From Shewanella psychropiezotolerans (GTDB lineage Bacteria > Pseudomonadota > Gammaproteobacteria > Enterobacterales > Shewanellaceae): DNA of 64,000 nucleotides. How positions within the stretch are numbered: position 1 is the stretch's first letter; every line of letters starts with the position of its first letter. Positions 26,029 to 34,503 of the stretch are shown one piece after another. The DNA lies in contig NZ_CP041614.1 in NCBI RefSeq assembly GCF_007197555.1, positions 558,001 to 622,000 of the forward strand, read 5' to 3'. The notes under the pieces are model-generated. The model had not been told where the DNA came from and made no database searches. It saw only the letters and a program-made list of their open reading frames with translations. The translations under genes and the position numbers were made by a program.

Positions 26029-28737
26029 CTAGATCTTCTCAATCCTTGCTGCCAACTTCTTAAAGTCCACCTGCCCAGATACCGGATCCCAGCAACGGTT
26101 GGAGATACCATTTGCCAGCCACTTGTTCTTTTTAGGGTCGGCACTGTCAGCAACAGAGAGGTTCCACGGGCCAAACATATAGCCTCTTGGCACACTGTTA
26201 CGTGCGGGTTTAACTATGCTGTCGGTGCCGCCAACCTGAGCACGCGCCTCGAGTGAACCTCGTCTGGTCACGACGCGCACCCACTCGCCATCTTTAATGC
26301 CAAGATCTTTAGCATCTTCACTATGCATCTCCACATACATCTCAGGCACTAGACGTCGTGTGGTGGGGCTACGATTAGATTTCGCGGTATGAAAATGCTC
26401 ATAAACAACACCTAGACCCATCCAATAGGGGTATTTGTCGTTTGGAACTTCCTTCCAGGGAATTCCTCTGAACTCCTCATCGGGAAGATCGGGCGTTAAT
26501 CCCATATCGCGTGCCTTGATGATCAGATCTTGGTTATCTATGGTGTAGTGATCTTTCTTCACCCCAAACTCCATCAACTTCTTGGTGATCTCTTTACGTT
26601 GACTGTAGTCCTGCTTACACAGCTTCATGTTGACCTTGCCATCTTTGGTACGGAAGTAGCCGTATGGACGATTCTCCCACTGGCCCTCCTGCATCATATA
26701 GCGGCGCTTAGTGCCGCCATTTTTGGCTGAGTCATAGTTAGGCGCTGGCCACTGAATACCGCGCAGGGTTTTCAGTTGCTCGTAGGGGCTAATACCATCG
26801 AGTTTTTCACGCTCCAGGATCCCGGTAAGATCGGCATCGGTGCCTACCGATGCACGGCAGACATCTCTAAACACCTCCTCGGCGTCATACTCACCATCTT
26901 CACCCCGCTTGTAGGGGAAGATAGCGTCGCCATCCATGCCCAGCAGGTCAGCGATCTCCTTACCCTTGTCGATGACCATATCCATATCTGGACGACAGCC
27001 CTTAGGACCTTGTGCCGCCTTTTCGGTGATATTGATACGACGCTCTGAGCTGATGTAGACACCGTTGACTTCACCCCAAGTACAAGCCGGAAATATCACA
27101 TCGGCGTAGAGGTTATTGGGTGCATGACGATAGATCTCCTGCACCACGTTGAAGGTTTTCAGCAATGCAGGCCGGACTAAATTGTATTGATCGGGAAGAT
27201 CGATATGGGTGGCGTAGACCAGGAACATCGCCTTAAGGTCGTCCTTAAGTGCCCGCTCCATCATACCCACCGCAAAACCTGGATTAGGGGAGTTGGCGGC
27301 ATTATCGAGGTTTTTCTCCGGGATGCGCCACATCTTAGCCATATGTTTACGGTGCTTAAGATTACTTAACCCTTCGTTAAAAGGCAGACGGCCGGTTAAG
27401 CCACCGGTGAAACGCTCGCCCATCGCATTGGGCTGACCCGTCATCGAGAAGGGGCCACATCCGGGCTTAGCGAGGTTGCCGGTTAAGGTGAGTAGGTTGA
27501 TGATTGAGATAACATTGTGCTGACCGTGGATATGCTGGTTATAGCCAATCCCCCACATGATGATCACGCCACCAGTACCTTTACCATCTTGCTTACCCTT
27601 ACCACGGGCCAAACGTTTGCGAGTTGCATCGGCAAACATCTGCGCCACTTGGCGGATCTTCTCTGGGTTTACATCGTGATTAACGCCGCCCATTCTGTCT
27701 TGAACTTGCTCTGGGCTGTAGTCATTCTGCACCCCTTCGACATATTCCTCCCAGCCATTAACGTGCGCCTTGAGAAAATCCCAATCGATCACATCTTTAT
27801 GCTCTTTAAGTAGCACATGGGCAATCGAGTTTAGGAAGCTGATATCACCATTAAGAATTGGCACATGAACATGATTCTTGCTGTTAATATCCTCATAGCC
27901 CTTGCTGGTACCCGTTTCACGTGGGTCGACCACTACTGTCGGGATATCATTTTTCTTCTTATAGTCAGCGATACGCCAGAAGATAATAGGGTGTGACTCA
28001 CGGGCATTATGACCAAAATGCATCACCATATCGGACATCTCGATATCGTCATATGCCAGCGGCGGTGTATCAGAGCCTAAGGTGGCAAAGTAGCCCGTTA
28101 CCGCTGAGGTCATGCACATACGTGCGTTGGCTTCGATGGTATTTGATCCCAAAACGCCCTTCATAAAGAGGTTCTCTAGATATTGCCCCTCCATGGTGAG
28201 CTGGCCAGAACCATAAAGAGAGATAGAGTTACCCGAATATTTCTTAGCGAAGTGAACGACTTTACGCGCCACCATATCTGAGGCGTCATGGTATGGAACC
28301 CGGATAAAATGCTCTTCGTCGAATGAACCTTTGGTGTTACTGATATATTCGATATTACCGTGATTAGGCTTTTGCCATTCTGCCCAGACATCCTTACGTA
28401 CGTAGGGGTCTCCCTCCATACGGTCAACATACATAGGCTCTGCAGCCGTTAAGCCTTTGATACACTGCAGTCCGTAGTTGGTTGGGTGGTCCTTGTCGGG
28501 ACGCATTGAGACAATTTTGCCATCCTCAGCCTGAATAATGGTGCCACAACCGACTCCGCAGTAGGGACATTGGGCTAATGCTGTGGTTCTTTTCTTAGGT
28601 GCTGCAGTTGCTGGTGCGGCTTCAAGTTCTGGGTTGCTCGCGACAAATAATCCGCCACCTGCTGCAGTTGTTGCAATAAAACCACTACCCTTTAGGAAAT
28701 TTCGGCGTGATACATTGTTTTCCTTACTTCGTTTCAT
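26029..28737 (-). CDS. NapA-like periplasmic molybdopterin oxidoreductase (nitrate-reductase family)
   Basis: A 902-residue Tat-exported catalytic subunit; SRRNFLKGSGFIATTAAGG is the twin-arginine signal. The [4Fe-4S] site is C57-x2-C60-x3-C64-x27-C92 followed by IKG. The Mo ligand is the Cys of NARMCMTSAV, as in NapA/NasA. TGNLAKPGCGPFSMTGQPNAMGERF and the C-terminal dinucleotide-binding domain (PEMYVEMHSEDAKDLGIKDG) are also family features. It is about 75 residues longer than E. coli NapA and lacks NapB and NapD neighbours. AAGGAA precedes the ATG. Nitrate is the default substrate, but the atypical operon leaves this open. Confidence 0.88.
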   Translation of the reverse strand: MKRSKENNVSRRNFLKGSGFIATTAAGGGLFVASNPELEAAPATAAPKKRTTALAQCPYCGVGCGTIIQAEDGKIVSMRPDKDHPTNYGLQCIKGLTAAEPMYVDRMEGDPYVRKDVWAEWQKPNHGNIEYISNTKGSFDEEHFIRVPYHDASDMVARKVVHFAKKYSGNSISLYGSGQLTMEGQYLENLFMKGVLGSNTIEANARMCMTSAVTGYFATLGSDTPPLAYDDIEMSDMVMHFGHNARESHPIIFWRIADYKKKNDIPTVVVDPRETGTSKGYEDINSKNHVHVPILNGDISFLNSIAHVLLKEHKDVIDWDFLKAHVNGWEEYVEGVQNDYSPEQVQDRMGGVNHDVNPEKIRQVAQMFADATRKRLARGKGKQDGKGTGGVIIMWGIGYNQHIHGQHNVISIINLLTLTGNLAKPGCGPFSMTGQPNAMGERFTGGLTGRLPFNEGLSNLKHRKHMAKMWRIPEKNLDNAANSPNPGFAVGMMERALKDDLKAMFLVYATHIDLPDQYNLVRPALLKTFNVVQEIYRHAPNNLYADVIFPACTWGEVNGVYISSERRINITEKAAQGPKGCRPDMDMVIDKGKEIADLLGMDGDAIFPYKRGEDGEYDAEEVFRDVCRASVGTDADLTGILEREKLDGISPYEQLKTLRGIQWPAPNYDSAKNGGTKRRYMMQEGQWENRPYGYFRTKDGKVNMKLCKQDYSQRKEITKKLMEFGVKKDHYTIDNQDLIIKARDMGLTPDLPDEEFRGIPWKEVPNDKYPYWMGLGVVYEHFHTAKSNRSPTTRRLVPEMYVEMHSEDAKDLGIKDGEWVRVVTRRGSLEARAQVGGTDSIVKPARNSVPRGYMFGPWNLSVADSADPKKNKWLANGISNRCWDPVSGQVDFKKLAARIEKI

Positions 28738-28747
28738 CTCAAATTCC

Positions 28748-29398
28748 TTACTTATTTAGGGTGCGCAGATAGGTGATAATGTCTTCAATCTCTTGCTCAT
28801 CTAGATTGGCCAGTCCAGCAGAACCGTAGAAGGGCAACATGCGGGTATTGGAGCGGCCGTATTTGATGGTTTCACGGATAAAGCCGTCACTCGCCTTGTT
28901 AAGGAAACCCGGTTTACCAATGGCGGTGCCCGATGACCCCGCTAAATAACCGTCACCCTTGGGGCCGTGACAGGTAGAGCAGATATCGTGATACCAAAGC
29001 TCCCCTTTGCGGGCATCGCCCTGCGCTGAACGCTGCTTATCGACTTCGGCTGAGCGGTGTGGAAGGGTTTCATGGCTTCTGAGGTAGGCTACAATCGCGA
29101 CAATTTTCTCTTTGCCAAGATGGGCATAAGGACCCATAGCGGTACCAATACGGCCGTCTCGGATGGTGGATGCCAAGTATTTATCCGATGCAATTGCCAA
29201 CAACTCAGGGTTGGAGAGCGAGGGGGCAAAGCCGGTTTTTCCAATTGCGTCAGCTTGATGGCAAAAAACACAGTTTTGCTTGTATAGCATCTCGCCTTGA
29301 TCGATAAGTTTTTGACTGTTTGCGCTCACATTCACATTGCATAAAATGCTGAGAAATAGGATTGCAGACAGAGAAGATAGCTTTCTAACTCTTGTCAT
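28748..29398 (-). CDS. Exported diheme cytochrome c
   Basis: I start at ATG 29398 (MTRVRKLSSLSAILFLSIL), preceded by GGAGTGTTAT; an upstream in-frame ATG at 29428 has no such site. The signal peptide probably ends at NVSA. Two class I cytochrome domains follow, each with a haem site (CVFCH near residue 43 and CSTCH near 140) and Met-ligand regions (GTAMGPYAHLGKE, TRMLPFYG). It is the first gene of the Nap-like operon, 10 bases before the molybdoenzyme, and takes the position of NapB as the likely direct electron donor, though it is unrelated to NapB. Confidence 0.88.
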   Translation of the reverse strand: MTRVRKLSSLSAILFLSILCNVNVSANSQKLIDQGEMLYKQNCVFCHQADAIGKTGFAPSLSNPELLAIASDKYLASTIRDGRIGTAMGPYAHLGKEKIVAIVAYLRSHETLPHRSAEVDKQRSAQGDARKGELWYHDICSTCHGPKGDGYLAGSSGTAIGKPGFLNKASDGFIRETIKYGRSNTRMLPFYGSAGLANLDEQEIEDIITYLRTLNK

Positions 29399-29970
29399 AT
29401 AACACTCCGAAATAATCATATTATTCATACTTTTTGATTTTCATTAGCAATTCATGGTAAATAAACGATAATAATCAATCGCCTACTGGAAAGTCGTGTT
29501 TAACTTCGACTTTTACCGTCCTGTTAATAAAATGTTGCTCACTCTTTATTTAACCTAATACACCTATCGAATTAGTGTCTATTGCTTTTATGGCAGATCA
29601 GCAGGAACTTAAAGCTGGGTTGATGTGGATCAAGAATTTCTTGCTATTGTGATGGTGGTCAAATAACAATCTATTTAATTAGTGGTAGATGACTTTAAGG
29701 CTCACTTGGTAGCAGGCTAATTTGAGGAGAATATGAATATATGAGTCGTGAGGTCATGAATGATGACGATACCCATGACTTAGCTGGAATATGACTAAAT
29801 TACTTTTATACTGGCCTGAAGATGATGATTTACTGGTTTTTCGGGTTATTTTTTATCGAACCATCAAACTTTCAATAATTACTTTCATGAATTAATTTTC
29901 ATTGTGGTTGAATTTATATTCACGTGCTAGGGTGCTTTGCATGCTTAGAGAGTTTTTAATGGAGTTGTAG
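29399..29970. other. 570-bp regulatory gap between divergent Nap-like operon and ppnP
   Basis: No gene seen. A perfect FNR site lies at 29620-29633. The rest is AT-rich, with no hairpin or further motif I can support. Confidence 0.6.
29620..29633. promoter_or_regulatory. FNR box
   Basis: TTGATGTGGATCAA, a perfect match to TTGAT-N4-ATCAA. It is 222 bases upstream of the first cytochrome gene of the Nap-like operon and 337 bases upstream of ppnP; the anaerobic operon is the more likely target, with a long leader. Confidence 0.8.
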
Positions 29971-30252
29971 ATGCTAGCAGTAAATGAGTATTTTGAAGGC
30001 AAGGTAAAGTCTATCGGTTTTCAGGGAGAGGATAAACCGGCATCTGTCGGTGTGATGGAGCCTGGCGATTATGAATTTGCTACAGCTGCACCAGAAGTCA
30101 TGGTCGTAGTTTCAGGCGCATTGACCGTTTTATTGCCGGATAGCGATAGCTGGCAGACTTTTAAAGCCGGAACTCAATTTGATGTGGCTGGTGACGCTAA
30201 ATTCCAGGTGAAAGTTGAGACTCAAACAGCTTATCTCTGCTTGTATGGCTGA
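29971..30252 (+). CDS. ppnP: Pyrimidine/purine nucleoside phosphorylase PpnP
   Basis: A 93-residue single cupin domain, full length for the family (formerly DUF1255/YaiE). [20 protein letters not shown] near residue 13 and [16 protein letters not shown] near 40 are typical, and the end [15 protein letters not shown] matches. It phosphorolyses a broad range of nucleosides in E. coli. It is a single gene, followed by a good terminator at 30295-30326. Confidence 0.9.
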   Translation: MLAVNEYFEGKVKSIGFQGEDKPASVGVMEPGDYEFATAAPEVMVVVSGALTVLLPDSDSWQTFKAGTQFDVAGDAKFQVKVETQTAYLCLYG

Positions 30253-30294
30253 TTTTAAGGGCTGATGCTTACAAGAGTTATTTAACTTGTATAT

Positions 30295-30326
30295 ACAGGC
30301 TAGCCTAAAGCAGCTAGCCTGTTTTT
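30295..30326 (+). terminator. Rho-independent terminator of ppnP
   Basis: ACAGGCTAGC and GCTAGCCTGT form a perfect 10-bp stem around an 8-base loop, with the T run (TTTTT) at its 3' edge. Confidence 0.85.
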
Positions 30327-30360
30327 ATCACTTATCACTTATCACTTATCACTTATCACA
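30326..30360. repeat. 7-bp tandem repeat (five copies)
   Basis: TATCACT is repeated four times and followed by TATCACA. The repeat spans the stop codon of the EamA gene on the minus strand, so copy-number change would alter its last residues. Confidence 0.85.
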
Positions 30361-31255
30361 CTTGCTTGTTTCTCTTTATTTAGCGCCGATCTATTGCGTA
30401 TAAGTCCTATGACCTGTGGCATAAGAGAGCATAAAATCATGCTGCCCATCAAGGCATATTGGTGGGGCGTAAACATCTCTCCCAAGAGCAACATTCCTGT
30501 GATTATCCCCGCAACCGGATTGGCAATACCACCGAAAGTAAAATCGACCACAGTCATTCTCTGCAGTAACCAGACATACATTATGTAGCCTAGGGCAGTA
30601 TTGAGCAGTGCTATCCACAGTAGGCCTAAGCCATGAGTTAGGTTGAAACTATGTAATACCTCAACATAGACATCGGGGAGATAAGGGCGTGGATCCCAGC
30701 TGCCACCGCCAATATGCTCCCTCCTAAGATCAGTTGCCATGTCAACACGCTCCACCACTGGATACGGCTTCCCAGTGCTTTTGTGATGCTACTTCCCACT
30801 ACGATACAGATGATCGCGCCGAGCATGGCGAGCATGCCGATAGGATTAAGGCTTATTGAGCCCGGATCGAATAAGAGCCAGGCTAACACGATTAACAAGA
30901 AACCGAAGAAGGCTTGTATAGCCTTGGGTCGGCGCTTGCTCACAATCCAGTGATAGAGCATGGCAAATACAGGTACAGATATCATGCCGACACCGGAAAT
31001 TGCCGAGGGTAAGGTGAGTGCCATCACGAATATCAGGCTGAAGAAGGCGGCGATATTGATGCTTCCTAACTTGAACAAGATGCCCCAATCACTTCGCCTA
31101 GGTAAGTTAGGCTTAATCGCTAGCAAGATGAGTCCGGTCGGAAGTGCCCTGAGTGCTCCCAGTAATAGTGGGGGCCAATCCGGTAGGCTAAACTGGGTCA
31201 CGGCATAGGTGGTCCCCCAGAAAAATGCTGGGATCATCGCGAGTAATATATTCAT
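30342..31255 (-). pseudogene. EamA/DMT-family permease, broken by a 1-base frameshift
   Basis: A ten-helix drug/metabolite transporter of about 300 residues is reconstructed from two frames. The first (31255 down) starts MNILLAMIPAFFWGTTYAVT and carries the first EamA repeat (GALRALPTGLILLA). It is diverted at the C4 run (30675-30678) into a short wrong tail (MSMLRYYIVST). Adding one C gives ISPDVYVEVLHSFNLTHGLG and the second repeat (IALLNTALGYIMYVWLLQR, ANPVAGIITGMLLLGE). It is divergent from a MarR gene, which probably regulates it through the dyads in between. The substrate is unknown. Confidence 0.85.
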
Positions 31256-31304
31256 AAAACAGTCTCAAAATCATCTTTAAGCTTAGGTTTAAGCTCATTC
31301 AAAA

Positions 31305-31334
31305 ACAAACTATCTTCATGTGAAGATAGTTTGT
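31305..31334. promoter_or_regulatory. MarR-type operator 1 (perfect 14-bp dyad)
   Basis: The arms ACAAACTATCTTCA and TGAAGATAGTTTGT are perfect, separated by TG. It lies between divergent EamA and marR genes, 50 bases upstream of the EamA start. Confidence 0.75.
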
Positions 31335-31360
31335 AGTCTGCGCTTCATTTTACAATTTGT

Positions 31361-31386
31361 AAAGTACCTTCGCATGAAGTATCTTT
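31361..31386. promoter_or_regulatory. MarR-type operator 2 (imperfect dyad)
   Basis: AAAGTACCTTC and GAAGTATCTTT flank GCAT, 9 of 11 paired. It shares the half-site GAAGATA/GAAGTAT with operator 1. Confidence 0.55.
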
Positions 31387-31483
31387 TCATTAAGGTAAAA
31401 TATGTTTTACTGGTTAATCTAATGTTTAGTTCAATAAACCAAGTAACGTCAGTATAAACAATAACAATAATAGGATAAAACGC

Positions 31484-31969
31484 GTGGATGGATTAGATCG
31501 TGTCGTCGCCCAGTGGGGAGCTGAGAAGCCCCATTTAGATACCTTGCCCATGGAGCTGATCGGTAGATTAATGCGCTTGAGTAAGCATATAGAATCACAA
31601 GTCACCGAATGTCATAAGGCCTATGATCTTAAGCCCGGTGAATTTGATGTTATCGCGACCTTAAGGCGTTCGGGAGGCGAGTACTGTTTGACCCCGTCCG
31701 AACTGATAGATTCCATGATGCTCACCTCAGGTGCCATGACTAATCGTTTAAGCAGGTTGGAGTCCAAGGGCTTGATTGAACGTGTGAATAGCAAGGAGGA
31801 TAGGCGCAGTGTCTCGGTGGCGCTGACTCAACAAGGAGTGGTATTGATAGATGAGGCGATTGAGGATCATGGTCGATTGCAGCAAGCAATAGTAGAATCT
31901 TTGTCGGAGTCCGCTAGGCTAGAGCTCAATGGGTTATTAAAAACCTGGCTAGCCCAGTATGAGTCTTAA
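31484..31969 (+). CDS. MarR-family transcriptional regulator
   Basis: A 161-residue winged-helix regulator with a GTG start and AGGA 9 bases upstream. The DNA-binding part LTPSELIDSMMLTSGAMTNR, then LSRLESKGLIERV, with the wing NSKEDRRSVSVALTQQG is at residues 70-125. Divergent from the EamA permease with two dyads between, so it is probably an autorepressor that also represses the permease, relieved by a small ligand. It ends 3 bases before the convergent DUF2182 gene. Confidence 0.9.
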   Translation: MDGLDRVVAQWGAEKPHLDTLPMELIGRLMRLSKHIESQVTECHKAYDLKPGEFDVIATLRRSGGEYCLTPSELIDSMMLTSGAMTNRLSRLESKGLIERVNSKEDRRSVSVALTQQGVVLIDEAIEDHGRLQQAIVESLSESARLELNGLLKTWLAQYES

Positions 31970-31972
31970 ACC

Positions 31973-32713
31973 CTAAAAACTTGGTAATAGTATAAGCAGT
32001 GAAATGGCGATTAACACCAGCCCGAGAAGCTTGCCGAAAATATCTCCTTTAGGTGCTAGTTTCTCAATGAGCACCACTAAGGTTAATATCGAGATCCAGA
32101 ATAGGTCCATGACCCCGAGTACAAATAAGAGTGCCATCAATACCCAGCAGCAACCAAGACAGTATTGCCCATGGCTAAAGCCCATCTTAATGGCATTCAA
32201 ATTACCCTCACGCCAGTGAGTCGTGATTAGGCTTAAGGGAGAGCGACAGTGTTTGAGACAGCTCTGCTTTATCGGCAGCCACTGGTAAGCCCCAGCTAGA
32301 AAAAGTAGCAGGCTGGTGAACCAGACTTGGCCACTGTGCATCATAGGCATGAGTATTGAGAGGGTATGTAGCCAGTACTGAACACCTGTGATCGCTAGAC
32401 TATAGAAGGTCCAGGTCAGCAGATAACCGCCAATGAAATAAAATGTTGAGCTATAGCTAGCTTGCCGTGATCGTCTGTTTTCATTTATCTGCTCAACCAA
32501 TAAGATCACCGGCAGTGCCGAGGGCAGCATCATCCCCGCCATCATGATACTCCACATGATGAATAGCATAAGGATATCCAGGCCGCTCCAGTATGCGATG
32601 GGCTGCATATTCATCGACATGAGTGCTGCCATGTAGTACCAAGACATGCCGATGAGAATAAAGATGCCAAGTAGCAAGCCGCCTTTAGCGTAAGTGACTC
32701 GTTTTATTTTCAT
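31973..32713 (-). CDS. DUF2182 predicted metal-binding membrane protein
   Basis: A 246-residue polytopic protein with about seven helices. The methionine/histidine-rich segment LMSMNMQPIAYWSGLDILML, followed by the helix IMWSIMMAGMMLPSALPV (residues 55-72), and the pair CLKHCRSPL near 153 plus HGQYCLGCCWVLMALLF near 185 are family hallmarks. The family is described as predicted metal-binding integral membrane protein. It is paired with DUF1326, as is usual. Function unknown; copper or other soft-metal handling is an inference from Met/Cys content. Confidence 0.8.
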   Translation of the reverse strand: MKIKRVTYAKGGLLLGIFILIGMSWYYMAALMSMNMQPIAYWSGLDILMLFIMWSIMMAGMMLPSALPVILLVEQINENRRSRQASYSSTFYFIGGYLLTWTFYSLAITGVQYWLHTLSILMPMMHSGQVWFTSLLLFLAGAYQWLPIKQSCLKHCRSPLSLITTHWREGNLNAIKMGFSHGQYCLGCCWVLMALLFVLGVMDLFWISILTLVVLIEKLAPKGDIFGKLLGLVLIAISLLILLPSF

Positions 32714-32813
32714 CTTTTCTTACTCGTTTTTTAAGCTGACTTAATTGGCGCTCGGCCAGAAAAATCAGTCTAGCTCTGGCTCTTGAGTACTTGTATATAC
32801 AATGGCTTTAATC

Positions 32814-32831
32814 TTATACCAATTGGTATTA
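32814..32831. repeat. TACCAATCGGTA-type palindrome, copy 2
   Basis: TTATACCAATTGGTATTA, intergenic between DUF1326 and DUF2182 genes, touching the end of DUF1326. Confidence 0.6.
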
Positions 32832-33455
32832 GCTATTGCTCCAGTTGACTTCAGCCTTAGCGGCGAAGCGTCCCACATGTTCAAATGAGAGAGCATCATG
32901 TTTAAGGCTCATGGACTCTGTGGTGCCTATTATCCCTTCATTCCAGAAGAAGCCACCGTCAGGAAAGCTGATCCTCACTTGCTTGTCATTTCCCGTCATG
33001 GGATCGACGAGTGGTATATGCCGCACGTTCATTACATTTTCGATGGAAAAGCCGGCTCTATTGTCATCAGTATCCATGGTGATGGCATGTATTTGGGGGC
33101 CGACAAAGGTGGAAAATGTGCCGGCTAATGCTTCGAATGGCATGCCGCCGGCGGAGCCTGAGAAGATAGTGACGATAGCGTCTACCTGTTCGGTTGAAGC
33201 GGCGGCGTCGATAAAGATAATCCCTGTACCATCGCCTTCATGGATAGCCTTAGGCCAAGAGGCGGCCAGTACGACTTTAATTCCTGTAAGATCAATCTGG
33301 TTGAACCGTCCGGATTTAACATAAAAGCCGATTAAGGCCTGGCATCCCCCCGTGTCGCTGTCGGGAAAGCCGGCAAATTGACATCCGCAGCCGTGGCTAC
33401 AATTACAACATTCTATCTGATGCATAGACAGAGCCCAGTTTTGTTCATCTGACAT
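32829..33455 (-). CDS. DUF1326 domain protein
   Basis: A 208-residue soluble protein. The N-terminus carries the Cys cluster ECCNCSHGCGCQFAGFPDSD followed by GCQALIGFYVKSGRF, diagnostic of DUF1326. The remainder is beta-rich and hydrophobic. The family usually neighbours DUF2182, as here. The five clustered cysteines suggest metal binding. Biochemical role unknown. Confidence 0.85.
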   Translation of the reverse strand: MSDEQNWALSMHQIECCNCSHGCGCQFAGFPDSDTGGCQALIGFYVKSGRFNQIDLTGIKVVLAASWPKAIHEGDGTGIIFIDAAASTEQVDAIVTIFSGSAGGMPFEALAGTFSTFVGPQIHAITMDTDDNRAGFSIENVMNVRHIPLVDPMTGNDKQVRISFPDGGFFWNEGIIGTTESMSLKHDALSFEHVGRFAAKAEVNWSNS

Positions 33456-33615
33456 AGCGATCTCCTAAAGGTAAAGCCAGATATTGAGTATAGTTCAGAC
33501 ATTTTTAGACGAGCGAATCTAACGGTTAGTCACGAATTTGCAACATTTTCTTCATGGGGGAGTCAACTTCTCCCCCTACCCTGTGGGTAAACATAATGAC
33601 AATGGTGATCACGCT

Positions 33616-34491
33616 ATGTCGACAAGCTCGATAATCGGCAATCAATGTCAACCTCAATCTAAGAGCAGGCCAGGTTCGCTGTTAAAACACAGTTTCAATG
33701 CCCTCTGGCTATCAGATATCCACCTTGGTAGTAAGGATTGTAAGGCCGAATATTTGTTGCAATTACTCAGGCAGACTCAAACTGAGTCCCTTTATCTGGT
33801 CGGCGATATCATAGATATCTGGGCGATGAAGCGGCGGATGTATTGGCCCGAGTCCCATAATCAGGTGTTACAGCAGTTGTTCATCATGGCCAGAAATGGC
33901 ACTAAGATCATCTATGTGCCGGGCAATCATGATGAAGAGTTCAAAGCTTATGCCGGTTTTCATCTGTGGGACGTGTCCATTGCTAAAGAGCATATCCATA
34001 CCACACTCGGTGGCCAAAAAATTTTGATGCTACATGGAGATCAGTTCGATTCTCAGGTCTGTGTAGGTAAGGCGTTAACCAAGCTTGGAGATCGACTCTA
34101 CGATCTCTTGCTGTTACTCAACAGGCAGCTGCACAGGGTTCGTACTCATCTGGGTTACCCCTATTGGTCATTGGCTAGTTATATCAAGCTCAGAGTCAAT
34201 AAGGCGCAGCAGGCGATCGGTCTGTTTCGTGCGGCGGTTGTCTGCTATGCCCAAGATAAGCGGGTCGATGGGGTGATATGCGGCCATATTCATCAGCCTG
34301 AACTGTCTCAACAGGGCAAAATCTTCTACGCCAACGATGGCGATTGGGTGGAAAACTGCACCTTTATCGCCGAGTCGGAGCTGGGTGAGTTACAGCTACA
34401 TAAGTGGGATGAGCAGGCAAAGTGCTCATTGGTTATCGCATCAATCTCATTAAAACGTAAGCCTAAATCATTAAAGCAACAGGTTGCTTAA
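33616..34491 (+). CDS. LpxH-like calcineurin-type metallophosphoesterase
   Basis: The protein has 291 residues from ATG 33616 (GGTGATC upstream); an earlier in-frame start would add an unconserved leader. Metal-binding motifs in order: LSDIHLGS, LVGDIIDIW, VPGNHDEEF, MLHGDQFD and CGHIHQPE. This is the UDP-2,3-diacylglucosamine diphosphatase-like branch. It is 12 bases before olsF, so it probably works in the same lipid pathway, for example on a lipid or nucleotide-lipid phosphate. It is not the housekeeping lpxH by context. Confidence 0.85.
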   Translation: MSTSSIIGNQCQPQSKSRPGSLLKHSFNALWLSDIHLGSKDCKAEYLLQLLRQTQTESLYLVGDIIDIWAMKRRMYWPESHNQVLQQLFIMARNGTKIIYVPGNHDEEFKAYAGFHLWDVSIAKEHIHTTLGGQKILMLHGDQFDSQVCVGKALTKLGDRLYDLLLLLNRQLHRVRTHLGYPYWSLASYIKLRVNKAQQAIGLFRAAVVCYAQDKRVDGVICGHIHQPELSQQGKIFYANDGDWVENCTFIAESELGELQLHKWDEQAKCSLVIASISLKRKPKSLKQQVA

Positions 34492-34503
34492 AGAGGTGCA
34501 AGG

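Noticed and set aside
30326..30360. CRISPR array
   Set aside because: The repeat unit is 7 bp with no spacers; it is a simple tandem repeat, and no cas genes are present.
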